Assembly (NCBI RefSeq): GCF_008373755.1
Contig: NZ_VUJV01000006.1
Span: forward strand, 62,001 to 126,000
Length of the DNA: 64,000 bases
Direction: 5' to 3'
Origin: Nocardioides humilatus
GTDB taxonomy: Bacteria > Actinomycetota > Actinomycetes > Propionibacteriales > Nocardioidaceae
Shown: piece by piece, positions 7,395 through 15,276 of the stretch
How positions within the stretch are numbered: position 1 is the first letter of the stretch
Layout: every line of letters begins with the position of its first letter
Notes under the pieces: generated by a model
The model's input: the letters and a program-made list of their open reading frames with translations, nothing else
What the model was told of the DNA's origin: nothing
Database searches by the model: none
Made by a program: the position numbers and the translations under genes

Positions 7395-7981
7395 CGCGCC
7401 CCGATCCCGCTGATCTGGCGGCCGTCTTCGCGGGCGAGGTCCTCGTCGGCGAGGAGTGGCGCGACCACGACTTCACCGGCAAGCGGGTGGCGGTGATCTC
7501 GCGAGGCAACGACGCGGTCCGGTTGCTGCCCGAGGTCGCCTGGACCGCGCGCAGCGTCAAGATCTTCCTCGACGACCCCGACTGGGTGCTGCCCGCGATG
7601 CCGACGCCGTTCGGAGTCGCGGTCCGTGCGGCGTCGTACGTCCCGGTCGCCGGGCCGCGGGCCCGCCGGCTCATCGCCCGGACGCACCTGCGCTTCGCGG
7701 TCAAGGACCCCTGGGTCCGGCGCCTGCTGACTCCCGACGACCGGTTCGGCGCCCACTCGACGGGCCGCGGCGACTGCTTCTACGACGTCCTCCAGCGCAG
7801 CCACTGCAAGCTGATCCGTTGGCCGGTCTACGGCGTGACCGCCGAGGGCGTGCGGTCGGCCGAGGGCATCGAGCACCAGGTCGACGCCATCGTCATCCCC
7901 GCCCCGGAGCGGCTGCGCCGCATCGCCGTGCCGCTCCACCAGACTGGCCCGACCGGCACCCGAGAGGACCGCTCCGCATGA
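7391..7981 (+). CDS. Degenerate BVMO-like fragment, stand-alone second Rossmann region
   Basis: 196 aa from GTG at 7391. Its sequence parallels the middle of the BVMO encoded next door: FTGKRVAVI then RLLPEVAWTARSVKIFLDDPDWVLP matches LSGKRVAIIGTG then VIPSIARKVDHLTVFQRTPIWCLP. It lacks the N-terminal FAD domain, and its dinucleotide motif is lost (SRGNDA in place of GTGASA). It also has counterparts to the LRMAVRDPEVREKLTP segment (LRFAVKDPWVRRLLTP). It is translationally coupled on both sides (GTGA and ATGA overlaps) and has no internal stop, so it may still be made. It could be a decayed duplicate or a repurposed accessory subunit. Confidence 0.7.
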   Translation: MTRPDPADLAAVFAGEVLVGEEWRDHDFTGKRVAVISRGNDAVRLLPEVAWTARSVKIFLDDPDWVLPAMPTPFGVAVRAASYVPVAGPRARRLIARTHLRFAVKDPWVRRLLTPDDRFGAHSTGRGDCFYDVLQRSHCKLIRWPVYGVTAEGVRSAEGIEHQVDAIVIPAPERLRRIAVPLHQTGPTGTREDRSA

Positions 7982-9471
7982 CGCACCCCGATCACCAGGT
8001 CGCCATCATCGGCGGCGGATTCTCCGGCATCGGTGCCGCGATCCTGCTCGACAGGGCCGGCATCGACGACTACCTCATGATCGAGGAGGGCGACGGGGTC
8101 GGCGGTGCCTGGCACTGGAACACCTACCCCGGCGTCGCGGTCGACATCCCCAGCTTCAGCTATCAGTTCTCCTTCGAGCAGATGGCTGGCTGGTCGCGGG
8201 TCTACGCCCCGGGCAAGGAGCTCAAGAGCTACGCCGAGCACTGCGTGGAGAAGTACGACGTCCGCCGCCGTACGCGGCTCAACACCCGCATCGTCTCGGC
8301 GACCTTCGACGACGAGGGCGACTTCTGGACGTTGGGCACCGCGGACGGCGACTCGATCACCGCCCGCCACGTGGTCGGGGCGACCGGCGTGCTCACGCAA
8401 CCGAAGAAGCCGGAGATCGAGGGCATCACCGACTTCGCCGGCACCGTCATCCACACCGCTCGGTGGGACCACGGCGTCGACCTGTCCGGCAAGCGCGTCG
8501 CGATCATCGGCACCGGTGCGTCGGCCGTCCAGGTGATCCCGTCGATCGCACGCAAGGTCGACCACCTGACCGTCTTCCAGCGCACGCCGATCTGGTGCCT
8601 GCCGAAGCCCGACCGCCGGCTCCCGGGCCCGGCTCGGCTCGCCCTGCGGTTGCCGGGGGCGAAGGCGGTGACCCGGGTCGCGAGCCAGACCTTCGTCGAG
8701 CTCACCTTCCCGATCGCCGCCCACTTCCACAACCTGCTGCCCGTCGCCGGGGTCGGTGAGCGACTCGGCCACACCCACCTGCGGATGGCGGTGCGTGATC
8801 CCGAGGTGCGCGAGAAGCTCACGCCGAAGTACGCCCTGGGCTGCAAGCGGCCGAGCTTCTCCAACGACTACCTGCAGGCCTTCAACCGGTCCAACGTGCA
8901 CCTCGAGACCGAGAGCATCGAACGGATCACTGCCACGGGCGTCGTGACCTCCGACGGGGTCGAGCACGACGCCGACGTGCTGATCCTGGCGACCGGCTTC
9001 AAGGTCTTCGAGAAGGGCAACATGCCCGCCTTCACGGTGACCGGCGCCGGGGGAGTGGACCTCGAGGACTGGTGGGGCGAGCACCGCTTCCAGGCCTACC
9101 AGGGCGTGAGCGTGCCGGGCTTCCCGAACTTCTTCGCGATCCTGGGTCCCTACGGCTACAACGGTTCGTCCTACTTCAACCTGATCGAGACGCAGATGGC
9201 TCACATCGTGCGTTGCCTGCGGCGGGCGGAGAAGGTCGGGGCGACCCGCGTCGAGGTGACGCCGGAGGCCAACACCCGCTACTTCGAGCGGATGCTCGGC
9301 CGCCGTCGCCACCAGGTGTTCTTCCAGCCGTCGTGCTCGACCGCCAACAGCTACTACTTCGACGTCAACGGCGATGTCCCGTTCCGGGCCTCGCCGACGC
9401 TCGAGACGATGTGGACGAGCAGTCGGTTCGACCTCGACGACTACACGTTCGCCGGCGCCGCCGTCTCCTGA
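7978..9471 (+). CDS. Baeyer-Villiger-type flavin monooxygenase (MymA-like)
   Basis: 497 aa. The FAD-binding IIGGGFSG lies near residues 10-17, GGAWHWNTYPG follows, and the BVMO fingerprint appears as FAGTVIHTARWD (Phe153, Gly155, His159, Trp163, with Asp in place of Pro). The NADPH-binding IIGTGASA is near residue 176-183, and LATGF is present towards the C-terminus. Such enzymes insert oxygen next to a ketone, giving an ester or lactone. It is the last gene of the esterase/SDR/di-iron operon, giving a plausible alcohol to ketone to ester to acid plus alcohol route. The 3' end overlaps the convergent membrane protein by 31 bases. Confidence 0.92.
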   Translation: MTHPDHQVAIIGGGFSGIGAAILLDRAGIDDYLMIEEGDGVGGAWHWNTYPGVAVDIPSFSYQFSFEQMAGWSRVYAPGKELKSYAEHCVEKYDVRRRTRLNTRIVSATFDDEGDFWTLGTADGDSITARHVVGATGVLTQPKKPEIEGITDFAGTVIHTARWDHGVDLSGKRVAIIGTGASAVQVIPSIARKVDHLTVFQRTPIWCLPKPDRRLPGPARLALRLPGAKAVTRVASQTFVELTFPIAAHFHNLLPVAGVGERLGHTHLRMAVRDPEVREKLTPKYALGCKRPSFSNDYLQAFNRSNVHLETESIERITATGVVTSDGVEHDADVLILATGFKVFEKGNMPAFTVTGAGGVDLEDWWGEHRFQAYQGVSVPGFPNFFAILGPYGYNGSSYFNLIETQMAHIVRCLRRAEKVGATRVEVTPEANTRYFERMLGRRRHQVFFQPSCSTANSYYFDVNGDVPFRASPTLETMWTSSRFDLDDYTFAGAAVS

Positions 9472-10157
9472 CGCGCGGCGGGGTCTGTCCCGACGTCCTT
9501 CGTACGCCACAGGGCGATGCCGACGATCAGCGCGCCGGGCACCACCAGGATCGGCGGGACGGGGTCGGCCGCGCCACTCGTGACCAGGCCGATCAGGCTG
9601 AGGGCGCCGAGCAGGACGCCGACGACGGTCGCGACCCGGGCTGCCCTGCGGGCCCGGTCGTGCCGTCGGACGGACTCGCCGAGGAGCACCACGGCCACCA
9701 GGGCCAGCATCGAGAACGTCGTCACCACCGGCACCGTCAGCGGACCGAAGTCCCGCACCAGCGGGGGAAGGTCGTCGGGGTCGGCGAAGAGGCCGAGCCC
9801 GAGCGCGACGTAGGCCCACCACAGGGCGCTGGTGGCCACCGTCGACCACCAGGCGACGGTGCTGAGAGGTCCGGCCGCCTGCCGGCGCACGCGGCGTGCG
9901 GCGAGCAGCAGCAGGAGCGGTGGGACGAAGAGGAACAGCCCGGTCAGGAGCGCATAGACCGGGTGATCGTGGGTGATCTGCGCCTGCGCTGCGGTCGACA
10001 CCTGGTTGACGGCGACGTCCTCGCGCTCGGCTGCGGCTTCGAGGTCGCCCTCGAAGTCGGCGCCGAGGGAGACGGCGACCACGATGTAGCCGACGAGGGT
10101 GAGCGCGGATGCGGTGACCAGGCGGCCGATGGCTCGCGCGTCGATGACGGTGATCAT
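9441..10157 (-). CDS. Integral membrane protein, four to five spans
   Basis: 238 aa. Hydrophobic spans lie at about residues 13-32, 68-88, 103-123, 140-160 and 172-218. A charged extracytoplasmic-looking loop (DFEGDLEAAAEREDVAVNQV) sits between the first two. The gene follows the glyoxalase-fold gene by about 9 bases on the same strand, so the two probably form an operon read from the tandem operators at 10.7 kb. No known family is recognised. Confidence 0.7.
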   Translation of the reverse strand: MITVIDARAIGRLVTASALTLVGYIVVAVSLGADFEGDLEAAAEREDVAVNQVSTAAQAQITHDHPVYALLTGLFLFVPPLLLLLAARRVRRQAAGPLSTVAWWSTVATSALWWAYVALGLGLFADPDDLPPLVRDFGPLTVPVVTTFSMLALVAVVLLGESVRRHDRARRAARVATVVGVLLGALSLIGLVTSGAADPVPPILVVPGALIVGIALWRTKDVGTDPAARQETAAPANV

Positions 10158-10166
10158 GGCCGGCCC

Positions 10167-10670
10167 TCAGATCTCGCCGAGCTCGGCCGCGCGGCGCCGG
10201 GCAGTGGCGACCGCGTCATTGATGGTGATGACTCCGTCGGTGGGCGGGTCGTCGTGGTGCTCGTGGGTGTAGAACCGCACCTCGTGGCCGTCCGGGTCGT
10301 GGAGCATCGGGAGGATCCAGCCGAACGTCGCGAAGTGGGCCCCCGCGTGCTGCTCGCCGAGGCTCGTCAGGTGGTCGGCGAGGGCCTGGATCGACTGCTT
10401 GTCCGGCACGCCGATCGCGAAGTAGTCGAAGCCGGCCGCGCCCTGCGCTCGATCGGGGTCGAGCCGGAAGGAGATGCTCGGGCCGCCGTTGGGGTGCTCC
10501 ATGCCGATGCCGGTGAGCTCGCCGTCGTCGCGCCACTCCTGGCTGAGGCGGTAGCCGAGGCGCGACTCGTACCAGGTCTGGGTGCGGCGCAGGTCGCTGA
10601 CGGGCAGCTTGAGGTGGTGGACGCCGGCGAGGGCCGGGACCGTGCCGGTAGGGGTGGCGGTGGTGGTCAT
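10167..10670 (-). CDS. VOC (glyoxalase/dioxygenase-fold) family protein
   Basis: 167 aa from ATG at 10668-10670, with an AGGAGCT ribosome binding site just upstream. The upstream in-frame extension crosses the operator repeats and is rejected. It has beta-alpha-beta-beta-beta modules: GVHHLKLPVSDLRRTQTWYE at the start (metal His), FDYFAIGV in the middle, and MLHDPDGHEVRFYTHE near the end (a metal Glu is absent, but HE/HH candidates follow). A helical C-terminal tail follows. The family includes dioxygenases, lyases and resistance proteins; the substrate is unknown. It is divergent from tetR at 10734, which probably regulates it. Confidence 0.82.
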   Translation of the reverse strand: MTTTATPTGTVPALAGVHHLKLPVSDLRRTQTWYESRLGYRLSQEWRDDGELTGIGMEHPNGGPSISFRLDPDRAQGAAGFDYFAIGVPDKQSIQALADHLTSLGEQHAGAHFATFGWILPMLHDPDGHEVRFYTHEHHDDPPTDGVITINDAVATARRRAAELGEI

Positions 10671-10689
10671 CAGAGCTCCTGGAATGAAG

Positions 10690-10730
10690 TTGCAGTTAGA
10701 CTGCAAACTGATAATGCAGTTAGACTGCAA
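10690..10730. promoter_or_regulatory. Tandem TetR operators TTGCAGT-TAG-ACTGCAA, 24-base period
   Basis: TTGCAGTTAGACTGCAA (10690-10706) is followed by an identical 16-base core at 10715-10730. Both are palindromes with a TAG centre. They fill the gap between the divergent VOC gene and tetR and end three bases before the tetR GTG. Confidence 0.78.
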
Positions 10731-10733
10731 CTT

Positions 10734-11399
10734 GTGAGCGCCGATGTCAACGACCTTGCTGTGTCTGCCCCGTCACGCGCCGAGCGGACGGAGCAGAAGA
10801 TCGTCGCCGCGGCGAGAGACCTCTTCGTCGAGCGCGGCTACCAGGGCACGACGCTGAGCGACGTGGCCGCAGCCGCGGGGGTGTCGGACCGCACGATCTA
10901 CGTGCGCTTCGCGTCCAAGGCCGAGCTGATGAAGCGGGTGGTCGATGTCGCGGTCGTGGGCGACACCGCGCACGTCCCGCTCGCCGATCGCGACTGGGTC
11001 GCCGTACTCATGAACGCGCCGACCCTCGAGGAGCGGCTCACTGCCGAGTCCACCGGCGTCGCCGACCTGATGCACCGGGTCGCGCCCGTCCAGGCCGTGG
11101 CGATGCAGGCCGAGGGGGAGGAGCCGCTCCTCGCTGCCGCCGCGCAGGCGGCACGGATCGACACGATGAAGCAGGGGGGGGCGTTCTGGCGCAAGTTGTA
11201 CGCCGACGGGCTCCTCCATCCCGAGGTCGACCTCGACTGGGTCATCCCGACGGTGGCACTGCTGGCCAACTCTGAGACCTACATCCACATGACCCGGACC
11301 CTGGGCTGGACCATGGAGGACTACCGTTCCTGGCGCTACCGGACCTGGTTGCACTTCGCGACCACGCCGTCGGCCGTTGGGCGATCGGCACAGTCCTAG
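10734..11399 (+). CDS. TetR family transcriptional regulator
   Basis: 221 aa from GTG at 10734 (MSADVNDLAV); GTG at 10761 is an alternative. The HTH is at about residues 20-65 (LSDVAAAAGVSDRTIYVRFASK). The effector domain has the pattern seen in TetR proteins with a C-terminal 'TetR_C' helical bundle. The start lies three bases after the tandem operators, implying a very short or absent leader and tight self-repression. The divergent VOC and membrane-protein genes are the likely targets. Confidence 0.88.
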   Translation: MSADVNDLAVSAPSRAERTEQKIVAAARDLFVERGYQGTTLSDVAAAAGVSDRTIYVRFASKAELMKRVVDVAVVGDTAHVPLADRDWVAVLMNAPTLEERLTAESTGVADLMHRVAPVQAVAMQAEGEEPLLAAAAQAARIDTMKQGGAFWRKLYADGLLHPEVDLDWVIPTVALLANSETYIHMTRTLGWTMEDYRSWRYRTWLHFATTPSAVGRSAQS

Positions 11400-11420
11400 C
11401 GCCGGAGTTGGACGGGAGAC

Positions 11421-11452
11421 ACTGTCGCCCGGTGCTCGGGGATTGCGACAGT
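11421..11452. promoter_or_regulatory. Inverted repeat ACTGTCGC-N16-GCGACAGT
   Basis: Eight-base arms at 11421-11428 and 11445-11452 lie just before the GTG of the next tetR gene at 11459. The wide spacer could hold an operator with separated half-sites or form an RNA hairpin. Confidence 0.45.
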
Positions 11453-11458
11453 CGGCGG

Positions 11459-11977
11459 GTGACTGACGCCTTGATCACCAGCGACGTCGTCGAGCTCGTG
11501 CGTGCACGCGGCTGGGCCCGAGTGACGATGGGCGCACTCGCCCGCGCCGCGGGGGTGAGCCGCCAGACCCTCTACAACCGGTTCGGCTCGCGCGAGTCCG
11601 TCGCCGAGGCCTACGTCGTCCGCGAGATCGACCTCGCGTTCGACGCGGCCTTCACGGTCGTCGGCGCCTACGAAGACCCGACCGATGCACTGGCTGCGGC
11701 GGTCGACGTGCTGCTCGCCCAGGTCGCCCGGTCGTTGGCCGGTGCGCTCAGCGCAGCGTCCGAGCCGGATCGCTTCATCGCGCTGACCTCCCTCACGCTC
11801 GCGCACGGCGTCGAGCGGTTGGCCGACCTCGTGGGCTGGCTCCGGGCCGACCTGCCGGTCGCGGACCGGCGCGCTGTCGCGGATGTGTTGTGCCGACTCA
11901 TCGTCAGCAACGCGATGGTCCCCCCGGAGGACCGGGGGGACGCGGTCGCGGCGATGGTCAGCCGGCTTCAGCTGTAG
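11459..11977 (+). CDS. TetR family regulator, short form
   Basis: 172 aa from GTG at 11459 (MTDALITSD). The HTH is at about residues 10-52 (VTMGALARAAGVSRQTLYNRF). The effector domain is short. The 3' end overlaps the convergent acyl-CoA ligase by 10 bases. Because it sits beside fadD and WS/DGAT genes it may control fatty-acid activation, although no site was found upstream of those genes. Confidence 0.85.
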   Translation: MTDALITSDVVELVRARGWARVTMGALARAAGVSRQTLYNRFGSRESVAEAYVVREIDLAFDAAFTVVGAYEDPTDALAAAVDVLLAQVARSLAGALSAASEPDRFIALTSLTLAHGVERLADLVGWLRADLPVADRRAVADVLCRLIVSNAMVPPEDRGDAVAAMVSRLQL

Positions 11978-13740
11978 AGCGCGGCGATCTCGGCGGCGTA
12001 CTTCTCCTTGATCACGCGGCGCTTGAGCTTGGAGGTCGGGGTGAGCTCGTCGGAGTCGGGCAACCACTCGATGCCGAGGACGTTGACCTTCTTGACCCGC
12101 TCCGCGCCGTTGAACCCGGCCATCACCTCGTCGACCGCACGCTCGATCTCGGCGACCACCGAGGGCTGCTCGGCCAGGTCGGGGAGCGGCAGCTCCGTGA
12201 GGCCCTGGGCGGCGGCCCAGACGGGCGCCACGTCGGGGTCGAGCAGGACGAGCGCGCCGACGTAGGGCTGCCCGTCGCCGACCGCGAACGCCTGGCCGAC
12301 CAGCGGGATCGTCTTCAGTGCCGCCTCGAGGTTGGCCGGGCTGATGTTCTTGCCGCCGGCAGTGATGATGAGCTCCTTCTTGCGGTCGATGATCCGCAGG
12401 TAGCCCTCGTCGTCGAGCACGCCGATGTCGCCGGTGTGCAGCCAGCCGTCGGCGTCGATGGCCTCCGCCGTCTTCTCGGGGTCGTCGAGGTAGCCAGGAG
12501 TCACGACGTCGCCGCGGCAGATGACCTCGCCGTCCTCGGCGAGAGCGACCTCGACCCCGGGGACGGCCTTGCCGACGGTGCCCGGCTTGATCTTGCGCAG
12601 AGCGAGGGTCATGGCGCCGGTGTTCTCGGACATGCCGTAGACCTCGGCCAGCGGTACGCCGAGCGCGTTGAACCACTCGATGACCACGTCGGGGATCGGC
12701 GCGGCGCCGGTGATGGCGAACTCGACCTGGTCGAGCCCCACCAGCTGACGGACAGCGGCGAGACCACCGGCCTGGACCTCGTCCCAGATCGCGTCCTGCT
12801 CGGGCGTCGTGGCCTGCCAGCTGCGCGCCAGTCCGATCGGCTTGGCGACCTCGATGGCCGCGGCGAAGGACGCTGCCTTGGCGGCATCGCGCCCGACGGC
12901 CGCGAGGATGCCGCCGCGGAGCTTCTCCCACACCCGCGGCACCCCGAACAGCACCTGTGGGTGGACGTCGGCCAGGTAGGTCGAGAGCTGGGCCGGGTCC
13001 GGGCAGCAGGTCACCTCGACGGCCTCGAAGGCCAGCAGGTAGTGGCTGATCGCACGTTCGGCGATGTGCGCCATCGGGAGGTAGGACACGATCCGCTTGC
13101 CGGTCAGGTCGGTCGCGAACTCGGCGGCGAGAGCAGCCACCTCGGCGCACACGTTGCGGTGCGTGACCATCACGCCCTTGGGGTTGCCCGTGGTGCCCGA
13201 GGTGTAGATGACCGTCGCGAGGTCGTCGGGCGTGACAGCCGACGCGGCCTCGACGAGGTCAGCCGGCGCCGCCTCGAGCAGGCTCGCGAACGCGGTGACG
13301 TCGTCGCGCGCGGGGACGTCGCGGACGACGACGAAGCGCGTGAGGTCGGGCAGGTCGTCGAGGGCGGCGTCGAACCGGGCGAGGAAACCGGCGTCCTCCA
13401 CGATCGCCAGACGGGCGCCCGCGTGGCCGGCGAGGTAGGCGACCTGCTCGGGGGAGGAGGAGTTGTAGATCGAGACCGGTGTCGCCCCCGCGAAGAGGAC
13501 GGCCAGGTCGGCGACGTGGAACTCGGCGACGTTGCGCAGCATGAGCAGCACCCGGTCACCGGGCCGGACACCGAGGTCGCGGAGGCCGGCGGTGGCTCGG
13601 GCGACGCGATCGGCGAGCTCGTGGAAGGTCCATGACGACGAATTGCCGTCGGCCTCCCGCCAGCGCAGGGCGGTGCGGTCGCCGGACCGGGCGACGGTGG
13701 AGGCGAAGGCTTCGACGACGGTGGTCGGCTGCGAGGACAT
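11968..13740 (-). CDS. Long-chain fatty acid-CoA ligase (FadD15-like, AMP-binding)
   Basis: 590 aa, typical for this branch. The adenylate-forming P-loop is YTSGTTGNPKGVMVTH at about residues 180-195. YGMSENTG lies near 370, the hinge motif GWLHTGDIG near 425 and the Lys-bearing DRKKELIITAGGKNISPANLE near 445-465. It activates long-chain acids to CoA esters by way of acyl-AMP. It begins 33 bases after the WS/DGAT stop and is probably cotranscribed, so substrate for acyl transfer would be made alongside the acyltransferase. Confidence 0.92.
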   Translation of the reverse strand: MSSQPTTVVEAFASTVARSGDRTALRWREADGNSSSWTFHELADRVARATAGLRDLGVRPGDRVLLMLRNVAEFHVADLAVLFAGATPVSIYNSSSPEQVAYLAGHAGARLAIVEDAGFLARFDAALDDLPDLTRFVVVRDVPARDDVTAFASLLEAAPADLVEAASAVTPDDLATVIYTSGTTGNPKGVMVTHRNVCAEVAALAAEFATDLTGKRIVSYLPMAHIAERAISHYLLAFEAVEVTCCPDPAQLSTYLADVHPQVLFGVPRVWEKLRGGILAAVGRDAAKAASFAAAIEVAKPIGLARSWQATTPEQDAIWDEVQAGGLAAVRQLVGLDQVEFAITGAAPIPDVVIEWFNALGVPLAEVYGMSENTGAMTLALRKIKPGTVGKAVPGVEVALAEDGEVICRGDVVTPGYLDDPEKTAEAIDADGWLHTGDIGVLDDEGYLRIIDRKKELIITAGGKNISPANLEAALKTIPLVGQAFAVGDGQPYVGALVLLDPDVAPVWAAAQGLTELPLPDLAEQPSVVAEIERAVDEVMAGFNGAERVKKVNVLGIEWLPDSDELTPTSKLKRRVIKEKYAAEIAALYS

Positions 13741-13773
13741 ACGGGTGCTCCTGGATGGCGGTTGAGGGAGTGA

Positions 13774-15186
13774 CTACTGCTTCGGGGCGGACTTGGCCCG
13801 GAGCCGGCGCACCGGGGCGGGTGCCACCTGCTTCTCGAGCTCGTCGAGGGCCTCGCCGGTGTAGACCGCGAGCCGCTGGAGGTGCGGAAGGCTGTCGCGG
13901 TCGCCCACGAAGCCGAGGCCCATCTTCCCGGCGATCGTGAAGGCGGCGATGAAGAGACCCTGGCCGTGGCTGAGGACGCCGAGGGGCGCCATCATCTCCA
14001 GCGGCGAGCCCGCCAGGTACTGCGGTTCGATCGGGCCCGGCACGTTGGAGATGACCAGGTTGAAGGGCGGCTTCATCCGGCCACCCAGACCGACCAGGCC
14101 CTGCACGACGTACGGCGCGAACGAGAGCGCGCCGAAGCTGATCGCGGCCTGCTTGGTCAGGCCGTCCATCGACTCCTTGGTGGCCTTGCTCGACCGGTGG
14201 ATCGCCTGCAGTCGCTCGACCGGGTCCGCGATGTCGGTGCGCAGGTTCATGGTCGCGATGGTGAAGGCGTTGTTGGAGGCGTCGGTCGCTCCGCTGCGGA
14301 CCGACACCGGGGTGCCCGCGACCAGCCCGGCGTCCGGGAGTGCGCCGACCTCGTCGAGATAGCGGCGCAGGCCGCCCGCGCAGATGGCGAGGAAGACGTC
14401 GTTGACCGTGACGTCGGCCCGGTTGGCCAGCGCCCGCACGCGGTCGAACTCGAACGTCTGGGTGGCCACCCGACGCTGCTGTCCGACGCGTCCGTTGACC
14501 GCGAGATCCGGGATCCGGTACGGCGCCGCGAGGTCGGGGTCGGAGGGCAGCACCATGTCGCGGACCATCTGAGACGTACGGCGCACCAAGCCGCTCGCCG
14601 TCGCCAGCTGGTTCTTCGCGGCCGTCGCGACGGATCGGTCGGCGCGGGAGGACTGCCCGCGCCGGCGTCCGATCGTCCACGGCGGCGTCAGCGTCGGGTC
14701 GGTCGGGTCCGTGTTGAGCATCTTCTGCAGCAGCCGGGCCCCGGCGATGCCGTCGAAGAGCGCGTGGTGGAGCTTGATGTAGACCGCGAAACGGCCTCCG
14801 GTGAGACCCTCGATCAGGTGCACCTCCCACAACGGGCGGGTCAGGTCGAGCGGCCGGGAGTGGAGGCGCGACACGAGTACGCCGAGCTGTCGCTCACCTC
14901 CGGGGCGAGGCAGGGCGTTGTGCCGCACGTGGTACTCGAGGTCGACGTCCTCGTCGGCGAGCCGCACGAACGACGGCGCCACTGACCTGAGTGCCGGGTG
15001 GGCCAGCACGTGGTTGAAGGGCTCAGCGAAGTCGCGCGTCGACTGGAACGTCGCGATCAGGCGCTCGAGGTAGTCGTCGGGAGCACTGTCCGGCAGTGAG
15101 AAGACCGCGAGGCCGGCGACGTGCTGCGGCGTCTCCGCGGACTCCTGGATGAGGAAGATCCGGTCGGCCAGGCCAAGTTTCGTCAT
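13774..15186 (-). CDS. Wax ester synthase / diacylglycerol acyltransferase (WS/DGAT)
   Basis: 470 aa, the usual length. The catalytic HHxxxDG motif appears as LHHALFDG near residue 140. The second conserved block is seen as LVISNVPGP near 375. It transfers acyl groups from acyl-CoA to long-chain alcohols or diacylglycerol to make storage wax or triacylglycerol. The PucR-type regulator gene lies 90 bases upstream and the acyl-CoA ligase follows. With esterase, SDR and BVMO nearby, the gene set resembles mycobacterial Rv3083-Rv3089. Confidence 0.93.
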   Translation of the reverse strand: MTKLGLADRIFLIQESAETPQHVAGLAVFSLPDSAPDDYLERLIATFQSTRDFAEPFNHVLAHPALRSVAPSFVRLADEDVDLEYHVRHNALPRPGGERQLGVLVSRLHSRPLDLTRPLWEVHLIEGLTGGRFAVYIKLHHALFDGIAGARLLQKMLNTDPTDPTLTPPWTIGRRRGQSSRADRSVATAAKNQLATASGLVRRTSQMVRDMVLPSDPDLAAPYRIPDLAVNGRVGQQRRVATQTFEFDRVRALANRADVTVNDVFLAICAGGLRRYLDEVGALPDAGLVAGTPVSVRSGATDASNNAFTIATMNLRTDIADPVERLQAIHRSSKATKESMDGLTKQAAISFGALSFAPYVVQGLVGLGGRMKPPFNLVISNVPGPIEPQYLAGSPLEMMAPLGVLSHGQGLFIAAFTIAGKMGLGFVGDRDSLPHLQRLAVYTGEALDELEKQVAPAPVRRLRAKSAPKQ

Positions 15187-15276
15187 ACCCCGAAGCCTGG
15201 CCGGGCGGGGCCGGTCAGCGCTCGTGCGCGCGTCCCAAGTGCGGCGGCGCGGTTGGCCTAGCGCACAACGCCGGCC

